DNA of 64,000 nucleotides from Streptomyces rubrogriseus (GTDB taxonomy: Bacteria; Actinomycetota; Actinomycetes; Streptomycetales; Streptomycetaceae): the NCBI RefSeq assembly GCF_027947575.1, contig NZ_CP116256.1:558001-622000 (forward strand). Reading direction: 5' to 3'. Positions 40,591 through 50,131 of this stretch are shown here, one piece after another (within the stretch, counting starts at the first letter, position 1; each line of letters begins with the position of its first letter). Made by a program: the position numbers and the translations under genes. Under the pieces are notes generated by a model. The model did no database searches, was not told where the DNA came from, and worked only from the letters and a program-made list of their open reading frames with translations.

Positions 40591-42507
40591 TCAGTCGGTG
40601 AGGGCCACGGCGACCGGGGCCGCGGTCTCCAGGGACCCCGCGGCCGTCAGGCAGTGGGACGCGTGCAGCCGCACCAGCTCCTGCCACTGGAAGCGCATCC
40701 CGCCCCAGGGGTTGCGGCCGACCGCCTCCAGGAGCTGCGCGTCGACCAGGGTCTCGATTAGGTCCTCGGCCTCCAGCAGGTCCGTGCCGAGCACCCGGGC
40801 CGCCTGCTCCGCGTCGAAGTCCGCGTCACCGAGGCGGCTCAGCTCCCGGTAGGCGAAGGCCACCCTGGGGTCCAGCTCCCGCATGCTGCGGTCCAGCCGG
40901 GCGCGCAGCGAGTCCTCCCCGATGCTGAGGGCCGCCAGCCGGTCACCCGAGCGTTCCAGCCGGGAGACCAGGTCGAGCACGCGCCAGTGCGTCTTGGTGA
41001 GCAGCCTGGCCGCGGCGGCCCGCAGCGCCAGCGGCGAGTGCCCGCACAGCGCGGCGAGCCTGCTGGTCGCCTCGGGGACGTCCTGCGCCCGTGAGTCCCG
41101 CAGCACGCCGGCCAGTGTCTCCCGCGCCTCGTCGTCCGACAGGGGTTCGACCCGCAGCCGGAAGGTGCGGTACTTCTGCATCAGCTCGTCCAGGTTGGCC
41201 CGACCGGTGATGAGTACGCAGCACCCGCCGCTCGTGGGCAGCAGATGACGTACCTGGGCGTAGGACGAGGCATGGTCGAGCACGATCAGGACCCGTCTGC
41301 CCTCCAGCAGTCCGCGGTACCGCTCCGCCGCCTCCGCGGGCTCGGCGGGCGGCGGACCCTCGTCCCCCAGCTGGCGCAGGAACTGGTGGAGCACCTCCAG
41401 CGGGCCGCCCTCCCGCAGGTCGGCGAAGAGCTGCCCGTCGGGAAATCTGTGCGCCGCACGGTGCGCCCAGTTGATCGCCAGACTCGTCTTTCCGATTCCG
41501 GGACTTCCGGTGAGGTAGGCGATGGCGGGCGGATTCTGCGCCGATCCGTCGAGCAGCACATCATCCATCAACCACTGCTCCCGGCTACGCCCGATGAAGT
41601 AGGCGTCGCTTTCCGGAAGCTGACTCGGAACGGTCTGCGGCCGGTCCTTTCGCGCCGCCGCTATGCCCAGGACGCCGAGCTGCGGGAATTCGTCGCGCAG
41701 GATCGAGTCGTGCAGCGACTGGAGGTCGGTACCCAGTTCGAGACCGATCTCTTCGATGGAATACCGCATTCCGTCGCGGAATGTCGTGAGTGCCTCCGCC
41801 CGCCGTCCCGAACGGTACTGAGCGAGCATCAGGTAGTAACGCAGCCGGTCGCGCAGCGGGCAGGCGCCCACCAGTGCCTGGAGTTCGCCCAGGACCGACT
41901 GGTGCTCGCCGAGTTGGAGGCGCAGCGCCATGTGCTGTTCGACGGCCAGCATGCGCTGCTCGTCCAGCCGGGCCGCCTCGGTCTCGGCGAAGGGTGCGTG
42001 GACGCCGCCCAGGGCGGGGCCGCGCCACAGGGCCAGAGCCCGGCGCAGCGCCTCGGCCGCCGGGGCCGGACGGCCGTCCGCCGTCAGTTCGGTGGCTCTG
42101 GAGACCAGTTGTTCGAAACGGAGCGAGTCGAGTGAGTGGCCGGCGAGGCTGAGCATGTAGCCGGGTGTGGCCGTGATGATGGTTTCCTGTTCCCAGCCCG
42201 CGGTGCGGAAGATTTTGCGCAGTGTGGCGATGCAAATGGCCACCTGAGTGCGCGCGGTACTGGGCGGACGGCCGTTCCAGACCTCCTCGATCAGGGAGTC
42301 GAAAGAAACGACCTGATTAGCGGAGAGAAGTAGTGCGGAGAGCACCGCCCGTTGCCGGGGACCGCCCACCGTAAGACCTCGGCCATTCATGTGCACTTCG
42401 AGTGGCCCGAGCACTCCGAATTCGAGACCGGCGATCGGGGTTTCCTTTTGGGAGACTTCCGCATTTCCGATTCTCTGGTATATCGGTTCTATCAGCCGAA
42501 GATCCAT
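40591..42507 (-). CDS. cdaR: Pathway-specific SARP activator CdaR
   Basis: Transcriptional activator of the CDA cluster, 638 aa from the ATG at 42507. The open frame reaches a TTG at 42531, but ATG with AAGAGG before it fits the known length better. Domains: OmpR-like winged helix (about 28-120; EFGVLGPLEVHMNGRGL), bacterial transcriptional activation domain (about 130-275), and an NB-ARC-type ATPase with Walker A GSPGIGKTS at 334-342. I saw no in-frame TTA codon. A long upstream region without a gene suggests heavy regulation; AbsA2 represses it in S. coelicolor. Counterpart of SCO3217. Confidence 0.94.
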   Translation of the reverse strand: MDLRLIEPIYQRIGNAEVSQKETPIAGLEFGVLGPLEVHMNGRGLTVGGPRQRAVLSALLLSANQVVSFDSLIEEVWNGRPPSTARTQVAICIATLRKIFRTAGWEQETIITATPGYMLSLAGHSLDSLRFEQLVSRATELTADGRPAPAAEALRRALALWRGPALGGVHAPFAETEAARLDEQRMLAVEQHMALRLQLGEHQSVLGELQALVGACPLRDRLRYYLMLAQYRSGRRAEALTTFRDGMRYSIEEIGLELGTDLQSLHDSILRDEFPQLGVLGIAAARKDRPQTVPSQLPESDAYFIGRSREQWLMDDVLLDGSAQNPPAIAYLTGSPGIGKTSLAINWAHRAAHRFPDGQLFADLREGGPLEVLHQFLRQLGDEGPPPAEPAEAAERYRGLLEGRRVLIVLDHASSYAQVRHLLPTSGGCCVLITGRANLDELMQKYRTFRLRVEPLSDDEARETLAGVLRDSRAQDVPEATSRLAALCGHSPLALRAAAARLLTKTHWRVLDLVSRLERSGDRLAALSIGEDSLRARLDRSMRELDPRVAFAYRELSRLGDADFDAEQAARVLGTDLLEAEDLIETLVDAQLLEAVGRNPWGGMRFQWQELVRLHASHCLTAAGSLETAAPVAVALTD

Positions 42508-43177
42508 GACCTCTTGATACCCCCGCGTCAAGTTGTGCTGATGTCTGCGTGCCGAAACTCTCCGAAGCCGTCGGGTGCCACGGGCATGAAGACTTCGTTA
42601 CGGCCGGGTCAGCCGGGTTCACCGCTGGTCGGGGCCTCGTCGTCATCTCGCTCACCTCCGGGTCCGGGTCGCTGCGTCAGGAGCTGCTGGTCCGTGCGTG
42701 AGCCTCACTTCCCTTCGGGTCATGCGCCCGGACCGGTGGCCGGGCGGCAGTGCGAGGGGGGTGCGTCGCGAAAGTCGCGGTCGTGGTTGCCGGTGCGGCG
42801 CTGCCTGCGACCCGGCCCAATCTGACCTGCGGATTTTAACCTTCGTAGCCGGCTCCCCCCTGCCTGCAGTCGGAATAATACGGATCTTCTTTGATTCCAA
42901 CACTCAACTTTCGGCAGGTCTCTGCCCTGGCTTTCGTCAGTGCGCCGTTTGCTATTCCCCGATGGCCTGGATTCAGCCCTGAAGTTACCTGCCGGTTGCT
43001 CTCGCCGCCGATTGCGTAAGGAATGTGAAATCCGCTGGTGGCGGCGGATGCCGGGGCTCGTTCCGGTCCCGCGGCGGGCCGGCCGGCGAGCGTCCCGGAG
43101 GCGGCTCCTCCGGTCGCACCGCCGCGCAGGTTTGGCCGGATCGTGACGTTCCGGCCGGCGCTGGGCGCACAAAGACG
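42508..43177. promoter_or_regulatory. Long non-coding region upstream of cdaR
   Basis: About 670 bp between the cdaR start and the terminators of the ATPase gene. I find no convincing gene in it. It has AT-richer stretches (for example around 42880-42960 and 43010-43030) than its surroundings. It probably holds the cdaR promoter, a long leader and binding sites for regulators such as AbsA2; I could not place a clear -35/-10 pair. Confidence 0.5.
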
Positions 43178-43211
43178 GAGGGGACGCCCGGCACGGACCG
43201 GGCGTCCCCTC
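43178..43211 (-). terminator. Distal terminator of the P-type ATPase gene
   Basis: Perfect 14-bp stem GAGGGGACGCCCGG / CCGGGCGTCCCCTC with a 6-nt loop. On the minus strand it is followed by CGTCTTT. It is the second of two hairpins right after the stop. Confidence 0.85.
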
Positions 43212-43217
43212 CTCTTC

Positions 43218-43247
43218 ACCGGGCGGTACGGGGGTCGACCGCCCGGT
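43218..43247 (-). terminator. Proximal hairpin after the P-type ATPase gene
   Basis: ACCGGGCGGT and ACCGCCCGGT form a perfect 10-bp stem with a 10-nt loop, 4 nt downstream of the ATPase stop (43252). Together with the next hairpin it shields the cdaR control region from read-through. Confidence 0.75.
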
Positions 43248-43251
43248 GGGC

Positions 43252-45642
43252 TCAGTCGGCGTCGAGACGACGCCGCATACGTGCCCACACGAACTCCAGC
43301 ACCAGCCCGGCCACCGCCGCACAGGCGACCGCCGCCCACGGCGCGGTGACGCCGACCAGCTTCAGCTGGAAGAACTCCTGGAGGTAGGGCACCACCAGCA
43401 CCACGGCGAAGCTCACCGCCATGGTCAGCACCAGCAGCACGCGCCACCAGGTGTACGGGCGGGCGATGACGGCCAGCGCCCACAGGGCCGTGAGGAACAG
43501 CGCGAGGGTCGCCGCCGAGGTCTCGGCGTCCAGGTTGTCGTCGTACACCGAGCGGGCGATCAGATAGGCGACCGAGGTGGCGGTGGCCGCGAGCGCGCCG
43601 GCCGGGATCGCGAACCTGAGGACCCGGCCGACGAAGTTGGACCTGGCCCGCTCCTTGTTGGGCGCGAGGGCGAGGAAGAACGCGGGGATGCCGATGGTCA
43701 GCGACCCGACCAGCGTGATGTGGCGCGGCAGGAACGGGTAGGGCACCTGGGCGATCACGACGACCAGCGCCATCAGCACCGAGTAGACGGTCTTGGTGAG
43801 GAAGAGGTTGGCCACCCGCTCGATGTTGCCGATGACCCGGCGCCCCTCCGCGACCACCGAGGGCAGCGCCGAGAAGTTGTTGTTCAGCAGGACGATCTGC
43901 GCGACCGCCCGGGTGGCCGGACTGCCCGAGCCCATCCCCACGCCGATGTCCGCGTCCTTGAGCGCGAGGACGTCGTTGACGCCGTCGCCCGTCATCGCCA
44001 CCGTGTGCCCGCGGGACTGGAGCGCGCCCACCATGTCCCGCTTCTGCTGCGGCCCCACCCGTCCGAAGACGGCGTTCTCCTCGACCGCGTCGGCCAGTTC
44101 CGCCGGGTCCTCCGGCAGGAACCGGGCGTCCACCGGCCGTTCCGACCCGGGCAGCGACAGGCTCGACGCCACGGCACCCACCGAGACCGCGTTGTCGCCC
44201 GAGATCACCTTGGCCGTGACGCCCTGGTCGGCGAAGTAGTCCAGGGTGGCCCGCGCCTCCGGCCGCACCCGCTGCTTGATGACGACGAGCGCGGCGGCCG
44301 TGACGGCGGCGGGCACGGCGGCGGGGTCGTCCATCAGCGCGTCCAGCGGCCGGTCGCTGCGCGCCAGGAGCAGGACCCGCAGCCCCCGGGCCCCGTAGGA
44401 GTCGGCGGCGGTGAGCACCGAGTGTCCGGCCGGCAGCATCGTGTCCGGTGCCCCCAGCAGCCACGCCGACTCCGTGCCGGAGGGCTCGACGAAGGAGGCG
44501 CCGCTCCAGCGCCGGGCGGACGAGAAAGGCGCGGTGGCGGTGCGCTGCCAGCCCTCGGGAGCGGGGTACGACTCGATGATCGCCTGGAGGCTGGCGTTGG
44601 GCCGCTCGTCGGCGGCGCCCAGGGCGCCGAGCACCGCGTCGACCGGCAGCTCCGGCAGCAGCGGAAGGACCTCGTCGACGTCCATCGACGCCTCGGTGAG
44701 CGTGCCCGTCTTGTCCAGGCAGACCGTGTCCACCCGCGCCAGCCCCTCGATGGCGGGCAGCTCCTGCACGAGGCACTGCTTCTTGCCGAGCCGGACCACG
44801 CCGACCGCGAAGGCCAGCGAGGTCAGGAGCACCAGGCCCTCGGGCACCATGGGGACGAGACCGCCCACCATGCGCCGGATCGCCTCCGAGAAGTTGTCGT
44901 CGTTCACCACGAACTGGGTGATGATCAGCGCGATGCCCGCCGGGACGATCGCCCAGGTGACGAACTTCAGGATCCGGTCGATGCCGTTGCGCAGCTCCGA
45001 GTTGACGAGGCTGAACCGCCGCGCCTCGTCGGCGAGCTGCGAGGCGTACGCCTCCTTGCCCACCCGGGTGGCGGTGAACGTCCCCGAGCCGGCCACCACG
45101 AAGCTGCCGGACATCACCGGGTCGCCGGGCTGCTTGACCACCGGGTCGGCCTCGCCGGTGAGCAGCGACTCGTCGACCTCCAGGTTGTCGCCCGAGGTGA
45201 CGGTGCCGTCCACCACGATCTTGTCGCCCTGACCGAGGTCGATGGAGTCGTCGATGACGATCTCGGAGGCGCTGAGTTCGAGCCGCCGCCCGTCCCGCCA
45301 CACCCGGGGCCGGCTCTCGCCGACGATCGCCAGCTGGTCCAGGGTCCGCTTGGCGCGCACCTCCTGGATGATGCCGATCGCGGTGTTGGCGAGGATGACG
45401 CCGCCGAACAGACCGTCCTGCACCGGCCCGACGATCATCACGATGACGAACAGCACGCCGATGATCGCGTTGATACGGGTGAACAGGTTGCTGCGGACGA
45501 TCTCCCCGATCGTGCGGCTCGACCGGGCCGGTACGTCGTTGACCTGCCCCGCCGCGACCCGTTCGGCGACCTCCGCCGCGCTCAGGCCACCACCCCCGCC
45601 GACGCGGACCGCGCCCCCCGGCTCGTCCAACTGGTTCTTCAT
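43252..45642 (-). CDS. P-type cation-transporting ATPase
   Basis: Membrane ion pump of 796 aa. Visible P-type ATPase motifs are LTGEAD (actuator domain), the phosphorylation loop CLDKTGTLTE with Asp310, KVISGDNAVS, and the hinge AMTGDGVNDVLALKDADIG. Hydrophobic segments lie near residues 55-90 and 230-300, with at least four more after residue 600. It resembles bacterial P2-type (calcium-like) pumps but is shorter than animal SERCA. Counterpart of SCO3216. Sitting inside a calcium-dependent antibiotic cluster, it may adjust Ca2+ near the producer membrane as part of immunity; the ion is inferred, not shown. Confidence 0.9.
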   Translation of the reverse strand: MKNQLDEPGGAVRVGGGGGLSAAEVAERVAAGQVNDVPARSSRTIGEIVRSNLFTRINAIIGVLFVIVMIVGPVQDGLFGGVILANTAIGIIQEVRAKRTLDQLAIVGESRPRVWRDGRRLELSASEIVIDDSIDLGQGDKIVVDGTVTSGDNLEVDESLLTGEADPVVKQPGDPVMSGSFVVAGSGTFTATRVGKEAYASQLADEARRFSLVNSELRNGIDRILKFVTWAIVPAGIALIITQFVVNDDNFSEAIRRMVGGLVPMVPEGLVLLTSLAFAVGVVRLGKKQCLVQELPAIEGLARVDTVCLDKTGTLTEASMDVDEVLPLLPELPVDAVLGALGAADERPNASLQAIIESYPAPEGWQRTATAPFSSARRWSGASFVEPSGTESAWLLGAPDTMLPAGHSVLTAADSYGARGLRVLLLARSDRPLDALMDDPAAVPAAVTAAALVVIKQRVRPEARATLDYFADQGVTAKVISGDNAVSVGAVASSLSLPGSERPVDARFLPEDPAELADAVEENAVFGRVGPQQKRDMVGALQSRGHTVAMTGDGVNDVLALKDADIGVGMGSGSPATRAVAQIVLLNNNFSALPSVVAEGRRVIGNIERVANLFLTKTVYSVLMALVVVIAQVPYPFLPRHITLVGSLTIGIPAFFLALAPNKERARSNFVGRVLRFAIPAGALAATATSVAYLIARSVYDDNLDAETSAATLALFLTALWALAVIARPYTWWRVLLVLTMAVSFAVVLVVPYLQEFFQLKLVGVTAPWAAVACAAVAGLVLEFVWARMRRRLDAD

Positions 45643-45798
45643 CCCTGACGCCCTCCGGGCTCGACTCCGCGCTCAGTTCCGGTCTCGGCTGCGTCCCCCG
45701 CGAAGTGACTGTAGGAGCCCGCCATCCGCCGCCACCAGGCACGAACGACGTCTCTTGGGCCTTACTTTCGACAGGGACGGATCTTGGCCGGGCGGGGC

Positions 45799-45841
45799 GA
45801 AAACCAATCGATATCGAGGAGAAAGTTGACGCTCCTACCGT
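45799..45841 (+). promoter_or_regulatory. Shared 43-nt promoter element upstream of glmT
   Basis: The 19-nt box GAAAACCAATCGATATCGA (45799-45817) is followed by exactly 18 nt and TACCGT (45836-45841), then about 60 nt of leader. It would drive the whole glmT-trp-aroF-like operon and may also influence the divergent ATPase gene. Confidence 0.6.
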
Positions 45842-45907
45842 CGTGGCGGCAGGCCCGGCGGGCATCGTCTTGCCCGCGTCCACCCCCACCCGAGGAGATC
45901 CCGACGC

Positions 45908-46954
45908 ATGCGCGCACAGACGAGCGGACCCACCGTGACCGGGGACGACGTGCAGGGGCAGCTGGCGGAACTGCGGCGGAGCCACCCCGAGCTGCACGCC
46001 CTCGCCGACCCGCGGCGGATCGCCGCCTGGGAGGCGGCCAGGGGCAGCGCCCCCGGGCGGCACGACGATTTCGGCGCCGACGGGGAGGGCAGCCGGGGCG
46101 TGGAGTACGTACAGGCCCAGGCCCTCAACCGGCGCGCCCGCGAGACGGGGATCAGGAAGCTCCTCGGCTTCGCCGAGACCGCCCGCCGCACCGCGGCCGG
46201 CGACCGGCCCGTCCTGGTCGACCTGCTCGGCGGCGACGGACTGGTGCGCAAGGTCTGCGAGGAGCTGGGCATCGGCGACTTCAACATCCTCACCTGCGAC
46301 GCGTCCCCCCACATGGTGACCACGGCGTGGGCGGCCGGCGTGCCCGCCCTGCTCCAGCAGGCCGAGCAGCCGCTGCTGCGCGACCACAGCGTCGACGCCG
46401 TACTGCTGGCCTACGGCTCGCACCACGTGCCGCCCTCGGACCGGCAGACGGTGGCCACCGAGGCCCGCCGGATGCTCCGCCCCGGCGGCACCTTCGTCCT
46501 GCACGACTTCCTCGTCGGCTCGCCCGTGGACGTGTGGTTCGAGGAGGTCACCGACGTGTACTCGGCGACCGGCCACAAGTTCCTGCACTTCACCCGGGAC
46601 GAGATCGAGGGGTACCTGGAGAAGGCAGGCTACGACCACCGCGAGGTGGTGGAGATCGACGACCCCTACACCGCGGTCGCCGCCACCCCCGAGGAGGCGG
46701 AGCTGGAGATCGGCCGGTACCTGCTGAACATGTACGGCCTGGTCAAGGTCTTCGAGGGGCGAACCGAGCAGGAGGCGTACCGCTGGGTCGCCGAGACCGC
46801 CAAGTCCGTCTTCCGCTACCCGGACGCCGAGGGCGGCCTCGCCTCGAGCGAACTGCGCCGGGAGGAGGGCACCGGCGGGTGGCGCGTCACCATTCCGCGG
46901 CGTGCCGTCGTCGGAGTGGGCCGGGTCTCGGCCACCGCCGGGAAGGCGGCATGA
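45908..46954 (+). CDS. glmT: Glutamate/2-oxoglutarate C-methyltransferase for 3-methylglutamate
   Basis: SAM-dependent class I methyltransferase of 348 aa. Motif I is VLVDLLGGDG at residues 102-111, with later blocks ILTCDASPHM and RRMLRPGGTFVLHDFLVG. GlmT in S. coelicolor methylates 2-oxoglutarate to the precursor of 3-methylglutamate found at residue 10 of CDA; this role is taken from the orthologue (SCO3215). GAGGAG lies upstream of the ATG. It heads an operon in which each following start overlaps the previous stop, so it is co-translated with trpE2 (ATGA). Confidence 0.92.
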   Translation: MRAQTSGPTVTGDDVQGQLAELRRSHPELHALADPRRIAAWEAARGSAPGRHDDFGADGEGSRGVEYVQAQALNRRARETGIRKLLGFAETARRTAAGDRPVLVDLLGGDGLVRKVCEELGIGDFNILTCDASPHMVTTAWAAGVPALLQQAEQPLLRDHSVDAVLLAYGSHHVPPSDRQTVATEARRMLRPGGTFVLHDFLVGSPVDVWFEEVTDVYSATGHKFLHFTRDEIEGYLEKAGYDHREVVEIDDPYTAVAATPEEAELEIGRYLLNMYGLVKVFEGRTEQEAYRWVAETAKSVFRYPDAEGGLASSELRREEGTGGWRVTIPRRAVVGVGRVSATAGKAA

Positions 46955-48509
46955 CCACCCACGCCGCCGAGGCACCCACGGCGGACGCACAGGGCGCACA
47001 GGACGCGCAGGACGCGCAGGACGCACAGGGCGCGCAGGGCGCGCAGGGCGCACCGGAGGCCGAGGAGGCCGCCCGCGCCACCGTCCCGCACCGCGCCGCC
47101 GCCGCGGCACTCGCGCGCGAGCACGACGTCGTCCCGCTCCACCAGGAGTTCCTGGACGACTCGGTCAGCCCGGTCACCGCCTTCGCCCAGCTGTGCGGAC
47201 CGGACGAGGCGGGCTTCCTGCTGGAGAGCGTGCCGGTCTCCGGCGGCGTGGCACGGTACTCGTACGTCGGTCACCGCCCGGTCCCGCTCGAGTCGCCCGG
47301 CGGCGACCCGCTGACCGCGCTGCGGTCCCACCTGGCCCGGTCGGTGGCGCCGGTGCCCGGACTGCCGCCGTTCCACGGCGGGGTCGTCGGCTACCTCGGC
47401 TACGAGGCGGCCCGCCACTTCGAGGACCTGCCCCTGGCCGCCGGACCGCCGCCCGGACTGCCCGAGTCCGCCTTCCTCGCCGCCGACGACCTCGTCGTCT
47501 TCGACCACGCGACCCGGCGCGTCCTGCTGATGACCCTCTACCGCCCGGCCCGCGAGTCCTACGACGACGCCGTCGCCCGCATCGGGCGCCTCAACCGCGC
47601 ACTGCGCCGCGCGCCGGCACCCGCCGTCTTCTCCGGCCGCCCGCTCGCCGCCGCCACGCCGGCGGACCACGGGACGGAGGGCTGGACCGCGAACCTCACC
47701 GAGGCACAGTTCACCGAGCGGGTCGCCCGCGCCCGGGAGCACATCGCGGCCGGTGACGCCTTCCAGATCGTGCTCTCCCGGCGGCTCAGCAGACCGCTGC
47801 GCGCCCGGCCGACCGACCTGTACCGGCACCTGCGGGCCACCAACCCCTCGCCGTACATGTACCACCTGAGCCTGGGCGGCGGCCGGCACGTGATCGGCGC
47901 CTCGCCCGAGCTGCTCGTCAAGGCGGAGGGCCGCACGGTGCGCACCCGGCCCCTCGCGGGCACCCGGCCCCGCCACCCCGACCCCGCCGAGGACCTGCGG
48001 CTGGAGCGGGAGTTGCGTGCCGACGAGAAGGAACGCGCCGAACACGTCATGCTGGTCGACCTCGGGCGCAACGACCTGGGCCGGGTCACCGAACCGGGCA
48101 CGGTCCGGGTGGAGCAGCTGATGCGGGTCGAGCGCTTCTCCCACGTGATGCACCTGTCGTCCACCGTGCGCGGACGGCTCGCCGAGGGCCGGGACGCGCT
48201 GGACGCCCTGCGCTCCGCCTTCCCCGCCGGAACGCTCTCCGGGGCACCCAAGATCCGGGCCATGGAGATCATCGCCGAGCTGGAGCCCGAGCAGCGCGGG
48301 GTGTACGGCGGCGCGCTCGGCTTCGTCGGCGCGGACGGTCTGACCGACTTCGCCATCGCCCTGCGCACCATGGTCGTCGCCGACGGCCACGTACACGTGC
48401 AGGCGGGCGCCGGAATCGTCGCCGACTCCGACCCCGCGGCCGAGTTCCGCGAGACCCTGCACAAGTCGCGCGCCATGCTCACGGCCGTCCGGCGGGCGGA
48501 GGCGGCGGC

Positions 48510-48513
<4 letters not shown>
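46951..48513 (+). CDS. trpE2: Anthranilate synthase component I
   Basis: Makes anthranilate from chorismate together with the TrpG subunit; the first committed step to Trp, used twice in CDA (residues 3 and 11). The protein is 520 aa. The C-terminal chorismate-binding fold is clear (AGDAFQIVLSRR, FPAGTLSGAPKIRAMEII, DFAIALRT). The LLES motif with the downstream RYSYVG usually tied to Trp feedback control is present. The N-terminus carries seven Ala-Gln-Gly/Asp repeats, absent from typical TrpE. It overlaps glmT and trpG by 4 bp each. A second set of trp genes in the cluster raises Trp supply. Counterpart of SCO3214. Confidence 0.93.
46987..47049 (+). repeat. Seven 9-bp tandem repeats in trpE2
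   Basis: Seven units of the form GCRCAGGRC encode AQG or AQD three-residue repeats near the TrpE2 N-terminus, outside the catalytic fold. The copy number should vary between strains by slippage. Confidence 0.9.
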
Positions 48514-49098
<585 letters not shown>

Positions 49099-49106
<8 letters not shown>

Positions 49107-50131
49107 GTCACTGAGAACACTCGTGGAGCGGTCCCTCACCGAGGCCGAGGCGGCCGACGCGATGCGCGTGATCATGCGCGGCGAGGCCACGGCCGCCCAG
49201 ATCGCCGCTTTCGCCCTGGGCGTCACGGTGCGCGGCGCCTCCGCCGACGACCTGGTCGGCATGGCCCGCGCCGCCCAGGAGTTCGCCACCCCGGTCCCGC
49301 GCGCGGGCGGCGATCTGCTCGACACCTGCGGGACCGGCGGCGACGGGCTGAACACCTTCAACATCTCCACCGCCGCCGCGATCGTCGCCGCCGCCTGCGG
49401 GGTACGGGTCGCCAAGCACGGCAACCGCAGCGCCTCCTCCGCCTGCGGCAGCGCCGACGTGCTGGAGGAACTCGGCGTCCGTATCGACCTCGGCGCCGAG
49501 GAGGCCGCAGCCTGCCTGGACCGCACCGGGATCACCTTCCTGTTCGCCCCGGTCTTCCACCCGGCCTTCCGGCACACGGCGGGACCGCGCCGGGAACTGG
49601 GCGCGCGGACCGTCTTCAACCTGCTGGGCCCCCTGTGCAACCCCTCGGGCGCCCGGCTGCGCACCCTGGGGGTGCCGAGCCGCGAGCTGGTGGAACCGAT
49701 GACCGAGGTACTCGAACGGCTCGGCGTCACCCGCGCCCTGGTCTTCCACAGCGCGGACGGCATGGACGAACTGAGCACCGGCGCCCCCGCCCACCTGGTC
49801 GAACTGCGCGACGGACGGCGCACCACCCACCGCTTCGACCCCGCCGAGCACGGCCTGGCCCGGTCCCGCCCCGGCGACCTGGCGGGCGGCGACCGCGCCG
49901 TCAACGCGGCCGTCCTGCGCCGTGTCCTGGCCGAGCGGGCACGGACCCGCGCGGGACGTCGTCCTGCTCAACGCCGCCGCGGCACTGCGGGTCGCCGGCC
50001 TGGCCGGCACCTGGTCCGACGGGCTGCGGCTGGCCGCGTCCGCCGTCGACGGGGGCGCCGCCGCCGACCTGCTCGACCGCTGGGCCCACGCCTCCTGGCA
50101 GCGGGCGGACCTGGTGGAGGTGCCGGCATGA
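49099..50131 (+). pseudogene. trpD2: Anthranilate phosphoribosyltransferase with a frameshift near the 3' end
   Basis: Adds phosphoribosyl to anthranilate in Trp synthesis. The first frame is a good TrpD up to RRVLAE near 49937: glycine-rich CGTGGDGLNTFNIST, KHGNRSASSACGSADVLE, and FNLLGPLCNP. The conserved end (PARDVVLLNAAAALRVAG to LVEVPA) then continues in the next frame to the TGA at 50129-50131. Dropping one base around 49938-49945 would give a normal protein of about 343 aa. As read, the first frame has no stop and runs on into trpC2. The cause is either a sequencing/assembly error or a real +1 mutation. It overlaps trpG by 8 bp and trpC2 by 4 bp in the repaired frame. Counterpart of SCO3212. 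Confidence 0.8.

Noticed and set aside
40591..42507. TTA (bldA-dependent) codon in cdaR
   Set aside because: The few matching triplets on the opposite strand that I checked are out of frame.
42508..42531. TTG start for cdaR eight codons upstream
   Set aside because: The ATG at 42507 has AAGAGG in front and gives the expected 638-aa length.
42317..42655. Small minus-strand open frame with a good GGAGGTGAGCG start context just upstream of and overlapping cdaR
   Set aside because: It overlaps the cdaR N-terminus by about 190 bp in another frame and shows no recognisable protein; it may be a leader peptide, but evidence is too thin to call.
42836..47110. Very long open frame on the minus strand across the ATPase, glmT and trpE2 genes
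   Set aside because: It is a shadow caused by high G+C at third codon positions; it covers several well-recognised genes in other frames and its translation is low-complexity Arg/Gly/Pro.
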